Source: Chryseobacterium artocarpi
Lineage (GTDB): Bacteria; Bacteroidota; Bacteroidia; Flavobacteriales; Weeksellaceae
Length of the DNA: 64,000 nucleotides
Assembly: GCF_001684975.1 (NCBI RefSeq)
Contig: NZ_MAYH01000050.1
Location: 1-64,000, forward strand
Direction: 5' to 3'
A program made the position numbers and the translations under genes. Within the stretch, counting starts at the first letter, position 1; every line of letters starts with the position of its first letter. The notes under the pieces were generated by a model. That model was not told the DNA's origin and did no database searches. It saw nothing but the letters and a program-made list of their open reading frames with translations. Positions 9,061 through 18,627 of this stretch are shown piece after piece.

Positions 9061-10095
9061 TTATTTAAACCTGTTCAACGAAACTTCTTCATGTAAAGGA
9101 ACTCCATCTTCTATAAAACGGAATAAGTCTCTTGAAAAATAACATCCATTCAGAATTCCTCTCGCTCCTAAACCATTGAATACATATAAATTATTATAAG
9201 TTTCATGTCTTCCAATAATAGGTCTTCTGTCTTTCACCGTGGGTCTAAACCCAAAATTGACTTCTTCCACTTCAAAATCATAAGGATAGAATTCTGAAAG
9301 TCCATTAACCAATTGCTTTACTGCAGATTCATCAATATGATGATGAAGTTGTTCTCTGTCATATGTTCCACCATAGAAATACAATCCGGTTCCTGTCGGA
9401 AAAAGAAAATGTTTCTTTTTAATGGTAATATTTTTAGGAATGGGATGAGAAAGCTTAACTTTTATATGATGACCTTTATTTGGATTGACCGTGATTTCTG
9501 AAAAGTAAGGGTTTTCTTTTACTCCCATCCCTTCACAGAAAATAATATTCTTAAATTTTAAATCTTTATAAACAGATTCGGAAGGATTCAATTTACTGTA
9601 TTCAAATTTTTCTTTGATTAAAAAGTCATTTTTTTCCAAATAACTGAATAGACCAGTGAAAAATCCATTAACATTTAATCTTGCAGACTGATTAACCTTT
9701 CCCGTGAGAAAATCGTTTTTTACTACATTTAAAGACTCAAATTGTTCACTCAAAAAGTTTACAAGTTCTTCGTTCGCCGATTTTTTCAGCCAAAGCTTCT
9801 GTTCATTTTCATCATGAAAAATTCTGTGGATACATGCATTGATCAAATAATTTTCTCCAGTATAAGATTTTATTTCTTCAAGACTGTTTTTTAAAAAGTC
9901 AATTTGCTCCTGTGCTTTCCAGAATGTCGTAAACTTTTTAAGAACAACCGGATTAATAATCCCTGCAGAGACTTGTGAAGCACTTTTTCTTCCTTCAGAA
10001 AAGATTACAAACGATTTGTTATTCTTAATCAGCTGATGTGCAAAGAAAAGCCCTGCATATCCGTCTCCAACAATAATATAATCAACATTTTTCAT
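9061..10095 (-). CDS. FAD-dependent oxidoreductase (DAO family)
   Basis: A 344-residue flavoprotein. The N-terminus has the dinucleotide-binding strand-turn-helix Y-I-I-V-G-D-G-Y-A-G-L, followed at about residue 40 by S-A-G-I-I-N-P-V, the segment that packs on FAD in D-amino-acid-oxidase-like enzymes. The C-terminus has G-F-R-P-T-V-K-D-R-R-P-I-I-G and N-G-L-G-A-R-G-I-L, typical of the DAO fold. The substrate cannot be told. It resembles the oxidase half of MnmC and other amine oxidases but lacks any methyltransferase part. It is followed by the SemiSWEET gene after 18 bases. Confidence 0.85.
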   Translation of the reverse strand: MKNVDYIIVGDGYAGLFFAHQLIKNNKSFVIFSEGRKSASQVSAGIINPVVLKKFTTFWKAQEQIDFLKNSLEEIKSYTGENYLINACIHRIFHDENEQKLWLKKSANEELVNFLSEQFESLNVVKNDFLTGKVNQSARLNVNGFFTGLFSYLEKNDFLIKEKFEYSKLNPSESVYKDLKFKNIIFCEGMGVKENPYFSEITVNPNKGHHIKVKLSHPIPKNITIKKKHFLFPTGTGLYFYGGTYDREQLHHHIDESAVKQLVNGLSEFYPYDFEVEEVNFGFRPTVKDRRPIIGRHETYNNLYVFNGLGARGILNGCYFSRDLFRFIEDGVPLHEEVSLNRFK

Positions 10096-10187
10096 ATGCG
10101 AAATTTCATTTTATTTTAAAGGTTATATCTCATCGCAACATCATTAATCATTGTTTAGCCATCAACAAAGAGCGATTTCATAAAAAA

Positions 10188-10211
10188 AACCTGAGTAAAA
10201 ATACTCAGGTT
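10188..10211 (-). terminator. Terminator of the gldKLMN operon
   Basis: Perfect 10-bp stem AACCTGAGTA/TACTCAGGTT with an AAAA loop. On the minus strand it is followed by a U run (complement of A 10182-10187). It lies 22 bases beyond the gldN stop. Confidence 0.88.
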
Positions 10212-10233
10212 TTGTATAAATATCAAGTGAAAT

Positions 10234-11172
10234 TTAGTAATTCCACATATCATTTTCCATTTCAAGGATCTGCAACTTAATTCTGTCGCTTTCATCCAAC
10301 TGATCATCAGCATCTTTAGGGATATAATCTTTAATTGTACCGTCTCCTAAACCGCTTGAAGATTTATAGATTACAGAAGAGAATCTTCTTGCATTGATGA
10401 TATCATCGAAAGACAGATCTGCGGATGAGTTCTTTCTGTTGAAAACATAATTGTTTGCTAAAATATCTCTTGCACTCGGATAGAAAATCCAGAATAGGTC
10501 GATAAGTTCGTCATTGCTTGCAATAGGCTTACCATCTGGTCCTATAACTCCCTGTACCGCTGGATCTGGTCCCATAGCTGCGATACCTAGAGGTCTGTAT
10601 TTCATTTGTCCGTCTCTCTTATCAACGAACCACATACCCATAATTTTAAGAACTTTTACTTTATCAGTAGTTGTTTTAAATACATCGGTATATTCTTTTT
10701 TCTCCTGTTCAGTTAATTGTCTTCCAGAGTTCAAGATATCGATTGCAGCATCGTTGATTCTAACATTCTCCAATCTTTTCTGAATCCCTTCAGGTGAAAG
10801 TTTTACAGTAAAATTTTCATCATCATACACCTGCTCAATTTTACCAGTTAAAGCTGCATCTAACAGTAACTGATATAGAGATCTTGTAGGTGTAGATAGA
10901 AGACCGTCTGGATTATCATAGTAAAATGGTTGATTGATTTTATCATTCATATCAATGATTTCCCAAACAAACATACTCTTAAGGATGTCTTTGTCTTCAA
11001 CAAATCCATATTCAAGAGGCTTTACTGTTTTATCAATAATAGTATCACCAACTTTTTGTTTGTTCTCCGCTCTCATCTGTCTAAACTCTTCTGGAGAAGA
11101 AGCGTTCAGAATAGTCTGGGAAAATGCAAATCCCGAAACTAATACTAAAAGGGTGCTAATATATTTTTTCAT
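10234..11172 (-). CDS. gldN: Gliding motility / T9SS protein GldN (PorN)
   Basis: Periplasmic subunit of the type IX secretion system that, in studied flavobacteria, forms rings with the lipoprotein GldK at the outer membrane. The 312-residue protein has a signal peptide ending G-F-A-F-S-Q. The body carries the family segments K-S-M-F-V-W-E-I-I-D-M-N-D-K near residue 65 and D-L-F-W-I-F-Y-P-S-A-R at about 225-235. It is the last gene of gldK-L-M-N, 20 bases after gldM and just before the operon terminator. Length and position match known GldN. Confidence 0.95.
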   Translation of the reverse strand: MKKYISTLLVLVSGFAFSQTILNASSPEEFRQMRAENKQKVGDTIIDKTVKPLEYGFVEDKDILKSMFVWEIIDMNDKINQPFYYDNPDGLLSTPTRSLYQLLLDAALTGKIEQVYDDENFTVKLSPEGIQKRLENVRINDAAIDILNSGRQLTEQEKKEYTDVFKTTTDKVKVLKIMGMWFVDKRDGQMKYRPLGIAAMGPDPAVQGVIGPDGKPIASNDELIDLFWIFYPSARDILANNYVFNRKNSSADLSFDDIINARRFSSVIYKSSSGLGDGTIKDYIPKDADDQLDESDRIKLQILEMENDMWNY

Positions 11173-11192
11173 AATAAATTACAATTTTAGTC

Positions 11193-12785
11193 CTATTGAA
11201 CATTAATAATTATAGGAGTAATGTTTTTAATCTGTTGTCCTTCTAATCCTTGAGCAGTAGCTTTAATATCGAAGATAGAAACTACGTCTCCAGATCTCAG
11301 ATTCTTGATTAATCCTGAAGCTTCATTTAATGAGTTACCGTGGATCAATAATGCTGCTCTACCAGGTACTCTTACCATGAATTGAGTTACATTGAACGAA
11401 ACAGGGAAATCAAAGTCAGGAATAGCTGCCTGTACAGATTGATTAGGAATAGAAGTTGCCGGCATCGACAATACATTCTGACCTCTCATCTGTCCTTGTG
11501 GTGGCGGAACATTCTTGATTCTATATTCAAATACCTGTGAAACCGTTTTACCATAAGGATCTACTCCAGATAATGTCAACTTAACAGTAGTACCTGTTGA
11601 AGGTTTTACAATCCACTTACCAGGTGCTGTATTTCTTACAGTTGCTCCCGGAGCTGATAATGAAAGTTTAGAATTGTCTGCACCTAAGATTGATCCTGAA
11701 ACAGGGTTCTCTAGTCCTCTATACATTACATTCATCTTATCAGCAGAAAGTAATAATCCTTTTTCAAGTTTTACTTCTCTAGGTCCTGCAATTACATTAT
11801 AAGTATGCGTCCAAGGGAAAGATTGTGGCTTGCCTGAAGCATCTGTTAATGTAATAGTTCCTCCTAATTTATGCTCACCGATTCCAGCGCCAGAAATAGG
11901 AATAATACCTTTACCATTTTCCTGCTTGCTCACTCCAGAAATACTGATCTTATTACTGTTAGAATAAGTACCTAGCATTACTTTTACTTCTGCTTGTTTA
12001 CCAGCTTGAATATCAGTAGGTCCTGAAACAATTGGCTCATAGCTTGTAAATTTGATACTCGCATCTACTTTTTCCTGAAGCATTAAGGCTAATGCATCAG
12101 ACTGTACATTTCTGGCATCATTTTGGATAATTTCCAAATTAGATATAGCAGCAATTAATGGCTGATGATAAAATTTATTTTGGAACCAAGTCTTTTCGTT
12201 TGGAGATTTTCCTTTAGGATATTCCGCGATAAGAGACTTGTTAGCTCTCTCAACTAAGTCTGTAAGCTGAGGGTTGTTACCAAAAGTTGCATTAATATAA
12301 TTTCTTACATCATCAATTTTAGCTTTTAAGTCTAATGCATTTTTCGATGGTGTATTTTCGTCTCCTTCCTTAAAGAAATATTCTGTAGTAGCTTCGTTAT
12401 TGTTAAGAGCAGCGAAGTTTTCACTTACATCAATATCTTTTCCGGTTTTAGGATCTTTATCGTGGAACTCAGATTGTTTTTTCAACAAGTCCTTGATATC
12501 CTGAGCATGTTTTACCAATGCATCAATCTTACCTTTCAAAACTCGGTAGTCTTGCCAAGGTTTTGAATACGTATCCGGAACCTGTTGTGCTTTAGCTTCC
12601 AGTGTTTTTTCAAAGATCTTTTCGTTCTTTCTTTCTGTTAAAGTTCTGGTTTCGTTTAATGCTCTGGTCGAGTCATAGTATGATCTGATGATTTCTGCAT
12701 CAATGTTTAGGGCCATCATCGCGATGAACACCAGATACATCAGGTTGATCATCTTCTGACGAGGGGTCTGTTTTCCTTGTGCCAT
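11193..12785 (-). CDS. gldM: Gliding motility / T9SS protein GldM (PorM)
   Basis: Inner-membrane-anchored T9SS motor subunit. A single N-terminal transmembrane helix (L-M-Y-L-V-F-I-A-M-M-A-L-N, about residues 15-28) contacts GldL, and a long periplasmic part of about 490 residues reaches towards the GldK/GldN ring. The motif R-Q-K-M-I-N-L-M-Y-L-V just before the helix is diagnostic. The periplasmic region starts with helical sequence and continues as beta-rich D2-D4 domains, ending near I-T-P-I-I-I-N-V-Q. At 530 residues it is normal in length. gldL lies 48 bases upstream and gldN 20 bases downstream. Confidence 0.96.
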   Translation of the reverse strand: MAQGKQTPRQKMINLMYLVFIAMMALNIDAEIIRSYYDSTRALNETRTLTERKNEKIFEKTLEAKAQQVPDTYSKPWQDYRVLKGKIDALVKHAQDIKDLLKKQSEFHDKDPKTGKDIDVSENFAALNNNEATTEYFFKEGDENTPSKNALDLKAKIDDVRNYINATFGNNPQLTDLVERANKSLIAEYPKGKSPNEKTWFQNKFYHQPLIAAISNLEIIQNDARNVQSDALALMLQEKVDASIKFTSYEPIVSGPTDIQAGKQAEVKVMLGTYSNSNKISISGVSKQENGKGIIPISGAGIGEHKLGGTITLTDASGKPQSFPWTHTYNVIAGPREVKLEKGLLLSADKMNVMYRGLENPVSGSILGADNSKLSLSAPGATVRNTAPGKWIVKPSTGTTVKLTLSGVDPYGKTVSQVFEYRIKNVPPPQGQMRGQNVLSMPATSIPNQSVQAAIPDFDFPVSFNVTQFMVRVPGRAALLIHGNSLNEASGLIKNLRSGDVVSIFDIKATAQGLEGQQIKNITPIIINVQ

Positions 12786-12833
12786 TCTCTTTTCTTTGTT
12801 TTTTGATTAAATAGTTTAAGTAATGGTTAGGAA

Positions 12834-13526
12834 TTAAGATTTCATAGCAGTTAGCATACCGCCATAAACTCTATTTAAGTTATTAAGATTAGATGTTAAA
12901 CCTTGTAGCTCTTGATTGAATTTTTCAGAATGTTCAACAGATTTCTGCATGTCGGAAACATATTTAGTAGCAAATTCTGCTTGTTTCTTTCCGCTTTCTA
13001 GCTGCATTGCATATAATGCATTCATACTTTCCATATGCTGAGCAGCCTTGTTCAACTGATCATTATATTTGTGTGTAGAAGCAGAAACGTCAACAGTTTG
13101 GTTGATTTGATCTACAGAGCTTGAAAATTTATCGATTCCTGTTCTTAGTCTTTCGAATAATTGAACGTCTAATCTTGCGTCTTCAAGCATTTTATCCAAT
13201 TTGGTAGAAAGAGAATTTTCTAGTTCAGCAAATTGGTTACCTGTATTTCTAGTTGTTACATTTGAGTGTAAAGGGTTTGGGTTAGCATGTTTATCTAATA
13301 ATTCAGGATAAACGTTTTCCCAAGCGTAAGACTCTTCAGTTTTTGGAGGGTCAAAGGCAAAAATAATAAAGATAATAGCTTCTGTAATAAGTCCTACAGT
13401 AAGAGCGATATTACCATTAATTGGTCCCAGGGTAATGTGAGTAATTTTAAGCCAAGCTCCAAGAATTACAATTGCAGCACCGAATGAATAGAAGAAATTC
13501 ATCCAAGCATCTTTCGTCTTAAACAT
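12834..13526 (-). CDS. gldL: Gliding motility / T9SS protein GldL (PorL)
   Basis: Inner-membrane subunit of the T9SS/gliding motor, which with GldM converts proton-motive force into movement. The 230-residue protein has two N-terminal transmembrane helices (about residues 8-26 and 36-56). The second contains the E in T-E-A-I-I-F-I-I-F-A-F, which corresponds to the conserved membrane glutamate thought to act in proton flow. The remaining cytoplasmic portion is helical and coiled-coil-like. It lies 60 bases after gldK and 48 before gldM. Confidence 0.95.
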   Translation of the reverse strand: MFKTKDAWMNFFYSFGAAIVILGAWLKITHITLGPINGNIALTVGLITEAIIFIIFAFDPPKTEESYAWENVYPELLDKHANPNPLHSNVTTRNTGNQFAELENSLSTKLDKMLEDARLDVQLFERLRTGIDKFSSSVDQINQTVDVSASTHKYNDQLNKAAQHMESMNALYAMQLESGKKQAEFATKYVSDMQKSVEHSEKFNQELQGLTSNLNNLNRVYGGMLTAMKS

Positions 13527-13586
13527 ATTGAGTTAGTTTTTTTAATGTTAAATAAAATTGTATTGAAAAATAGTTGTTTTGATTGA

Positions 13587-15008
13587 TTATCTGTTAACTC
13601 TTCTTGGCTTAACAGCTGCTTCAGGGATATCCTGAACAGTTCTAAATCCGATATAGCTTCTTGCTGAATCTTTTCTTTCCCAATCTCTAGCCCCTGTCAT
13701 TAATGCATATCCTATATCTTTCCAAGATCCACCTCTTACAGATCTTTTATCATCCTTTTTATCTTTAGTAGAAGGATTTAATGTAGAAGAGAATCCATAT
13801 GAAGAATTGTTATATGCAGATTCAGTCCACTCAGAAACGTTCCCAGCCATATCATATAATCCAAACCCATTTTTCTTAAATTTCTTAACTGGAGCTGTAT
13901 ATGTATAAGTACCCTTTTTCTCGTCTTCCATATAGTTACCTCTCTTAGGTTTAAAGTTTGCTAAGTAGCAACCTCTGTCATCCATTAAATATGGACCACC
14001 CCAAGGGTAAGTGGCATTTTGCATACCACCTCTTGCAGCATATTCCCATTCAAATTCGGTAGGAAGACGGAACTGCAATGGTCTTTGTTTTTTTCTTTTT
14101 AAACTTTCGTTGTAATCTGTTTTCAATTTAGATCTGAAGTTACAATAAGCTCTTGCCTGATCCCAAGTTACACCTACTACAGGGTAGTTTTTGTAAGCTT
14201 TGTGCCAGAAATATTGTTCAAATAATGGCTCATTGTAAGCAAAGTGGAAGTCTTTTACCCAAACAGTCGTATCAGGATAGATCGCAATACTTTGACTCTT
14301 TAGGTAATTCGCTCCTCTTTCATTGTCTGCAAGTGCAGCATCCATATCTCCCCAACGGTAGGTATATTTAAGTTTACTTACGTCTAAAATTCTTTCGTTT
14401 CCTATTCTGGAAGAAGCTGGCAAATACATAGATTCTAAAACTTCTGCGTATTCTACATCCGGATATTTTGATGTACTCCAGTGTAAAGGAATTTTCCAAT
14501 CTAATCTTTTGCTGGCATCATAGCTTCCGTCTTCACGTCCGCCTTGCCCTTCCATATATTCCTGATAAGGAGTTAAATTTTCTTCTTTTTTAGCAAGGTA
14601 TGCATAATCTCCTATGCTTGCTCCTCTGCCTCCACCTTCGTCACCACCTTCTCCGGCAGCTTCTGCTAGTAGAGTTCTTGCAATAGAGTCTCTTACATAG
14701 TTAATGAATACCCTGTATTCTGAATTGGTAGTTTCTGCTTCATCCATGAAGAAAGAAGAAACAGTAACTGTCTTCAATGATGCTTTTTCAGGAGTATTTG
14801 TTGGATCCTGATCTGCTAAACCAGCAACAAATGAACCTGCAGGAATTGCAACCATTCCGTATGGTCTTTCCGCAACAAATGATTTTGTTTTTTCTCTTGG
14901 TATCAATTCTCCTTTTGTTCCTGGCTTCCCTACAGAAGAGCTGCCACCACCTGAACAAGATACCGATGCTACCGACGCAGACAATAATAAAAGAAATATC
15001 CTTTTCAT
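13587..15008 (-). CDS. gldK: Gliding motility / T9SS lipoprotein GldK (PorK)
   Basis: Outer-membrane lipoprotein of the T9SS core ring. The signal peptide ends in S-V-S-C at about residue 19. The rest has the formylglycine-generating-enzyme/sulfatase-modifying fold: G-S-F-V-A-G near the start, D-E-A-E-T-T-N-S-E-Y-R, then V-V-G-V-T-W-D-Q-A-R-A-Y-C, R-L-P-T-E-F-E-W-E-Y-A-A-R-G-G, D-M-A-G-N-V-S-E-W and R-G-G-S-W. In GldK this fold is structural rather than catalytic. At 473 residues it is normal. A glycine/glutamate-rich insertion near residue 120 looks strain-specific. It begins the gldKLMN operon, with a 108-base gap from glmS. Confidence 0.96.
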   Translation of the reverse strand: MKRIFLLLLSASVASVSCSGGGSSSVGKPGTKGELIPREKTKSFVAERPYGMVAIPAGSFVAGLADQDPTNTPEKASLKTVTVSSFFMDEAETTNSEYRVFINYVRDSIARTLLAEAAGEGGDEGGGRGASIGDYAYLAKKEENLTPYQEYMEGQGGREDGSYDASKRLDWKIPLHWSTSKYPDVEYAEVLESMYLPASSRIGNERILDVSKLKYTYRWGDMDAALADNERGANYLKSQSIAIYPDTTVWVKDFHFAYNEPLFEQYFWHKAYKNYPVVGVTWDQARAYCNFRSKLKTDYNESLKRKKQRPLQFRLPTEFEWEYAARGGMQNATYPWGGPYLMDDRGCYLANFKPKRGNYMEDEKKGTYTYTAPVKKFKKNGFGLYDMAGNVSEWTESAYNNSSYGFSSTLNPSTKDKKDDKRSVRGGSWKDIGYALMTGARDWERKDSARSYIGFRTVQDIPEAAVKPRRVNR

Positions 15009-15116
15009 GTTAATTTTTATAATTAAGCCGTAAATATATAATTTTTTTAAGAAACTTTTAAGATTTATTTTGAAATAACGAAAGAAATCTAAATTTATTT
15101 TATTTACAACAAATTT

Positions 15117-16970
15117 TTATTCAACAGTCACAGATTTTGCTAAGTTTCTCGGCTGATCCACGTTTGCTCCTCTATATACTGCAATGTAATAAGCAAGCAG
15201 CTGTAAAGGCACTGACGCCACGATTGGAGAGAAACATTCTGATGTTTCTGGAATTTCAATAACATAATCTGCCATTTGACTAACCTGACGGTCACCTTTA
15301 TTAACGACAGCAATAACTTTTCCTTTTCTTGCTTTAATTTCCTGAACATTACTCACAATTTTATCATAGTGACCTTTTTTAGGTGCTATAATAACAATTG
15401 GCATGTTCTCATCAATAAGAGCAATCGGACCGTGCTTCATTTCTGCTGCAGGATATCCTTCCGCATGGATGTAAGAAATCTCTTTTAATTTCAACGCTCC
15501 TTCCAATGCTGCAGGATAATTGTATCCTCTTCCTAAATAAAGGAAATTCGTTGCTTTTACGAAGTCTCTTGCAATATTCTGAGTCAGTTCATGAGTAGTG
15601 CTTAATACTTCTTCTATTTTTTTAGGAATAGCGTCAAGTTCAGCAATTAAGCTCATAAACTCAGCGTTACCTAAGTTTCCGTTATGTTTTCCTAGCTTGA
15701 AAGCAATTAAAGTAAGGATTGTAAGCTGCGCTGTAAATGCTTTTGTGGAAGCAACACCGATTTCAGGACCAGCGTGAGTGTATGAACCTGCATCAGTGAT
15801 TCTTGCAATAGAAGAATCTACAACGTTACATATACCATATATAAATGCTCCTTTTTCCTTAGCCAATTTTAATGCTGCCATTGTATCTGCAGTTTCCCCT
15901 GATTGAGAGATTGCAATAACAACATCTTTATCTGTAATGATAGGGTTTCTATATCTGAACTCTGAAGCATATTCTACTTCAACCGGAATTCTTGCGTATT
16001 CCTCAATAAGATATTCACCAATAAGACCTGCATGCCAAGAAGTACCACAAGCAATGATGATGATTCTATTTGCATTTTTGAACTTCTCTACATGATCCCA
16101 AATTCCAGCCATTTTAATAACGCCTTCGTCTACAAGAAGTCTCCCTCTCATTGTATCGTGGATAGATTTAGGTTGTTCAAAGATTTCTTTAAGCATGAAA
16201 TGCTCATATCCACCTTTTTCAATTTGTTCAAGGCTTAATTTAAGCTCCTGAATTTCAGGCTCAATTTTAGAGTTCTCATTGATTGTTCTGATATCAACAC
16301 CGTTTTCCAAAGAAATCGTTGCCATGTGTCCTTCTTCAAGATAGATGGCTTCCTTTGTAAATTCTACAAAAGGAGACGCATCAGAAGCAATGAAGTATTC
16401 TTTTTCACCAATTCCGATAGCTAAAGGAGACCCTAATCTCCCCACCACTAAAACTCCAGGATAATCTTCATGAAGTGCAGTAATTGCATAGGCACCATAT
16501 ACTTCATTCAAAGCATATCTTACTGCCGTTGGGAAATCTGTTTCAGGATTAAGATCCATAAAATATTGAACTAAGTTTACCAATACTTCAGTATCTGTTT
16601 CAGATTTGAAGGTAAAACCTTTATCAGTAAGCATTGTTTTGATAGTATCATAGTTTTCAATAATACCATTATGTACAATAGCTATTTTTCCATTGTTTGA
16701 CAAATGTGGGTGAGAGTTTCTATCACTTGGAACTCCATGGGTAGCCCAACGGGTATGTCCCATACCAATTTTAGCCGTCCCTTTTAATCCCTCCGAAATA
16801 TTCACCAAATCATCTACCTTACCTTTTGTTTTTTCAACTTCAAGTTTATTATTTGAACCTTCTAAAACAATTCCAGCACTGTCATACCCTCTGTATTCCA
16901 ATCTTCTAAGACCGTTAATAACAATCTCATAAGCATCCTGAAATCCTGTATATCCTACTATTCCGCACAT
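15117..16970 (-). CDS. glmS: Glutamine--fructose-6-phosphate aminotransferase (isomerizing)
   Basis: Makes glucosamine-6-phosphate from fructose-6-phosphate and glutamine, the first step towards UDP-GlcNAc for peptidoglycan and lipopolysaccharide. The 617-residue protein has the class II glutamine amidotransferase domain starting M-C-G-I-V-G-Y, where Cys2 becomes the nucleophile after Met removal, with R-R-L-E-Y-R-G-Y-D-S-A-G and H-T-R-W-A-T-H-G. Two SIS sugar-isomerase domains follow (A-C-G-T-S-W-H-A-G, S-Q-S-G-E-T-A-D-T, L-G-R-G-Y-N-Y-P-A-A-L-E-G-A-L-K-L-K-E), ending L-A-K-S-V-T-V-E. It lies 36 bases after the DUF4270 gene. No glmS ribozyme is visible upstream. Confidence 0.97.
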   Translation of the reverse strand: MCGIVGYTGFQDAYEIVINGLRRLEYRGYDSAGIVLEGSNNKLEVEKTKGKVDDLVNISEGLKGTAKIGMGHTRWATHGVPSDRNSHPHLSNNGKIAIVHNGIIENYDTIKTMLTDKGFTFKSETDTEVLVNLVQYFMDLNPETDFPTAVRYALNEVYGAYAITALHEDYPGVLVVGRLGSPLAIGIGEKEYFIASDASPFVEFTKEAIYLEEGHMATISLENGVDIRTINENSKIEPEIQELKLSLEQIEKGGYEHFMLKEIFEQPKSIHDTMRGRLLVDEGVIKMAGIWDHVEKFKNANRIIIIACGTSWHAGLIGEYLIEEYARIPVEVEYASEFRYRNPIITDKDVVIAISQSGETADTMAALKLAKEKGAFIYGICNVVDSSIARITDAGSYTHAGPEIGVASTKAFTAQLTILTLIAFKLGKHNGNLGNAEFMSLIAELDAIPKKIEEVLSTTHELTQNIARDFVKATNFLYLGRGYNYPAALEGALKLKEISYIHAEGYPAAEMKHGPIALIDENMPIVIIAPKKGHYDKIVSNVQEIKARKGKVIAVVNKGDRQVSQMADYVIEIPETSECFSPIVASVPLQLLAYYIAVYRGANVDQPRNLAKSVTVE

Positions 16971-17006
16971 ATTTATTTTGTCTAGTGTTTATTGTGTTTT
17001 ATTTAT

Positions 17007-18614
17007 TTATTTTTTTGTTCCGTAAGTAACAAATAACTGTATTTTCTGCGTTGAGTTATCATTTCCAACCAAAACCGCTCTGTTCATATCTGTTGCTCTA
17101 GTTGTATACTGAGCTCCAGCAGGAGTTCCTTGGGAATTTTTAACAAACGAACCTAAATCCAATTTTAAGATCAGATCTTCAGCAGAGAACGCCTTAGCTT
17201 CAGTGATATCTTTAAGTGTTTTTGTTACCGTTAAGTCATAGTATTCAGGTTTACCCGAAGTCTTCTTATAATAATAATACATAGGAAGTCCGCTTGCTAA
17301 ATCTGAGGTAAATGGATATTGTTTCACTCCATCAACGATTTTCATAGGAGGAACAAGCGTGAACTTACGATCTCCTTCCACAGAATGTTTATTTTCAAAA
17401 GTTAGAGGATCTACATATACTCTGATTTTAGCTCCTACAATAGCTTTCTTCTGATCATAAAGTTCTTTTCTCATCTTGTCAAGAGTTTCTTTAGAAATTT
17501 TTATTCCTACAGATGGTCCTCCCATTCCTTGAACATAAAGCTTTTGATCACCAATTTCTTTGTTTGCACCATTTACTATTGTTGTAAAAGAACTTGGTCT
17601 TGTATATTCGTACTTTCCAATATGAGCATTGGCGCTTCCTAAGTTAAACTTAAGAGTAGTTTGTGGATGGGTTGTAGTTCCATTTTCTGTTTTATCATAT
17701 TTATAGTACATGATAATTTCTAAATCATTAGGAGAAAACTGGAAAAGATACTTGTTTGTTTCGCTTACAGAAAGCTGAATTCCTCTGAAATATCTGATAA
17801 AGTTGGAAGCATCCTGAAGTTCAGGTTTTCCTTTTTTATCTATGATACGAGTCTGGAAAAAGTTATTATCTAACTTCATTCTGAACCCTAGATTTCCTGT
17901 GAACAGATTTGTATTATCTGACTTTTTTGTAACTGTTACCGTACTCATATTTCCGTCAAAAACTGCCGAACCTAAAAGATCACCAGTAACAACAGATGCA
18001 TTAGAACGTGTAAACGCATCATTGTTTGTATCTATAAAAGTAGTTACTTCGTGAACATTAATAGTCATTGACTTAGAAATATTACCATATTTACGAACCG
18101 GATAGGTTTTTTTATCTATTGAAACAGCTACCGTTTCATTCCCAACAGGGAAATCACTTCTGTCATATGCTCCCGGCGCTTTGATAGAATCTGCAATATA
18201 GTAAGTATCATCCATCGTATTTGCCGGAGGTCTTACTACCAATACAACAGAATCTACTTTTGCGTTAGGTCCGCTAAAGTCAAAATTATCTACAGGCATT
18301 CTCAACTGAGTAATATAAGATGCTTTCTGCGTTCCAAACTGTCCTTCAGTAAAAGATCCTAATACGCCCACACTTACTGAAGTACCTGAAGCATTAAGCC
18401 CGGCAATAAGTCTGGAAGCATCACTCCTAATAGAGTCATTATTACTAATATTGTAAGCGATAACATTATATGGAGTTTCAACACCTACTGCTGCATCTTT
18501 ATCGAAAAGCTGCTCACCAAGAGAATCCGGATCTGGTTCACAGTTGTAAAGTATTGCACTTCCGAAAACCGCCAAGAAAAGCATGGCGAAAGTCCTTTTA
18601 AGAGTATGAGTCAT
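17007..18614 (-). CDS. DUF4270 family lipoprotein
   Basis: A 535-residue predicted outer-membrane-directed lipoprotein (signal ending L-Y-N-C at about residue 26, followed by E-P-D-P-D-S-L-G). The E-P-D-x-L-G start, the early G-S-F-T-E-G-Q-F-G-T-Q-K-A segment and long beta-rich body fit DUF4270, a family confined largely to Bacteroidetes and without established function. It sits between the glycogen-synthase-like gene (13-base gap) and glmS (36-base gap). As I recall, this arrangement recurs in flavobacteria, which suggests an envelope-related role linked to sugar metabolism. Function unknown. Confidence 0.85.
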   Translation of the reverse strand: MTHTLKRTFAMLFLAVFGSAILYNCEPDPDSLGEQLFDKDAAVGVETPYNVIAYNISNNDSIRSDASRLIAGLNASGTSVSVGVLGSFTEGQFGTQKASYITQLRMPVDNFDFSGPNAKVDSVVLVVRPPANTMDDTYYIADSIKAPGAYDRSDFPVGNETVAVSIDKKTYPVRKYGNISKSMTINVHEVTTFIDTNNDAFTRSNASVVTGDLLGSAVFDGNMSTVTVTKKSDNTNLFTGNLGFRMKLDNNFFQTRIIDKKGKPELQDASNFIRYFRGIQLSVSETNKYLFQFSPNDLEIIMYYKYDKTENGTTTHPQTTLKFNLGSANAHIGKYEYTRPSSFTTIVNGANKEIGDQKLYVQGMGGPSVGIKISKETLDKMRKELYDQKKAIVGAKIRVYVDPLTFENKHSVEGDRKFTLVPPMKIVDGVKQYPFTSDLASGLPMYYYYKKTSGKPEYYDLTVTKTLKDITEAKAFSAEDLILKLDLGSFVKNSQGTPAGAQYTTRATDMNRAVLVGNDNSTQKIQLFVTYGTKK

Positions 18615-18627
18615 TAAAAATGTGTTT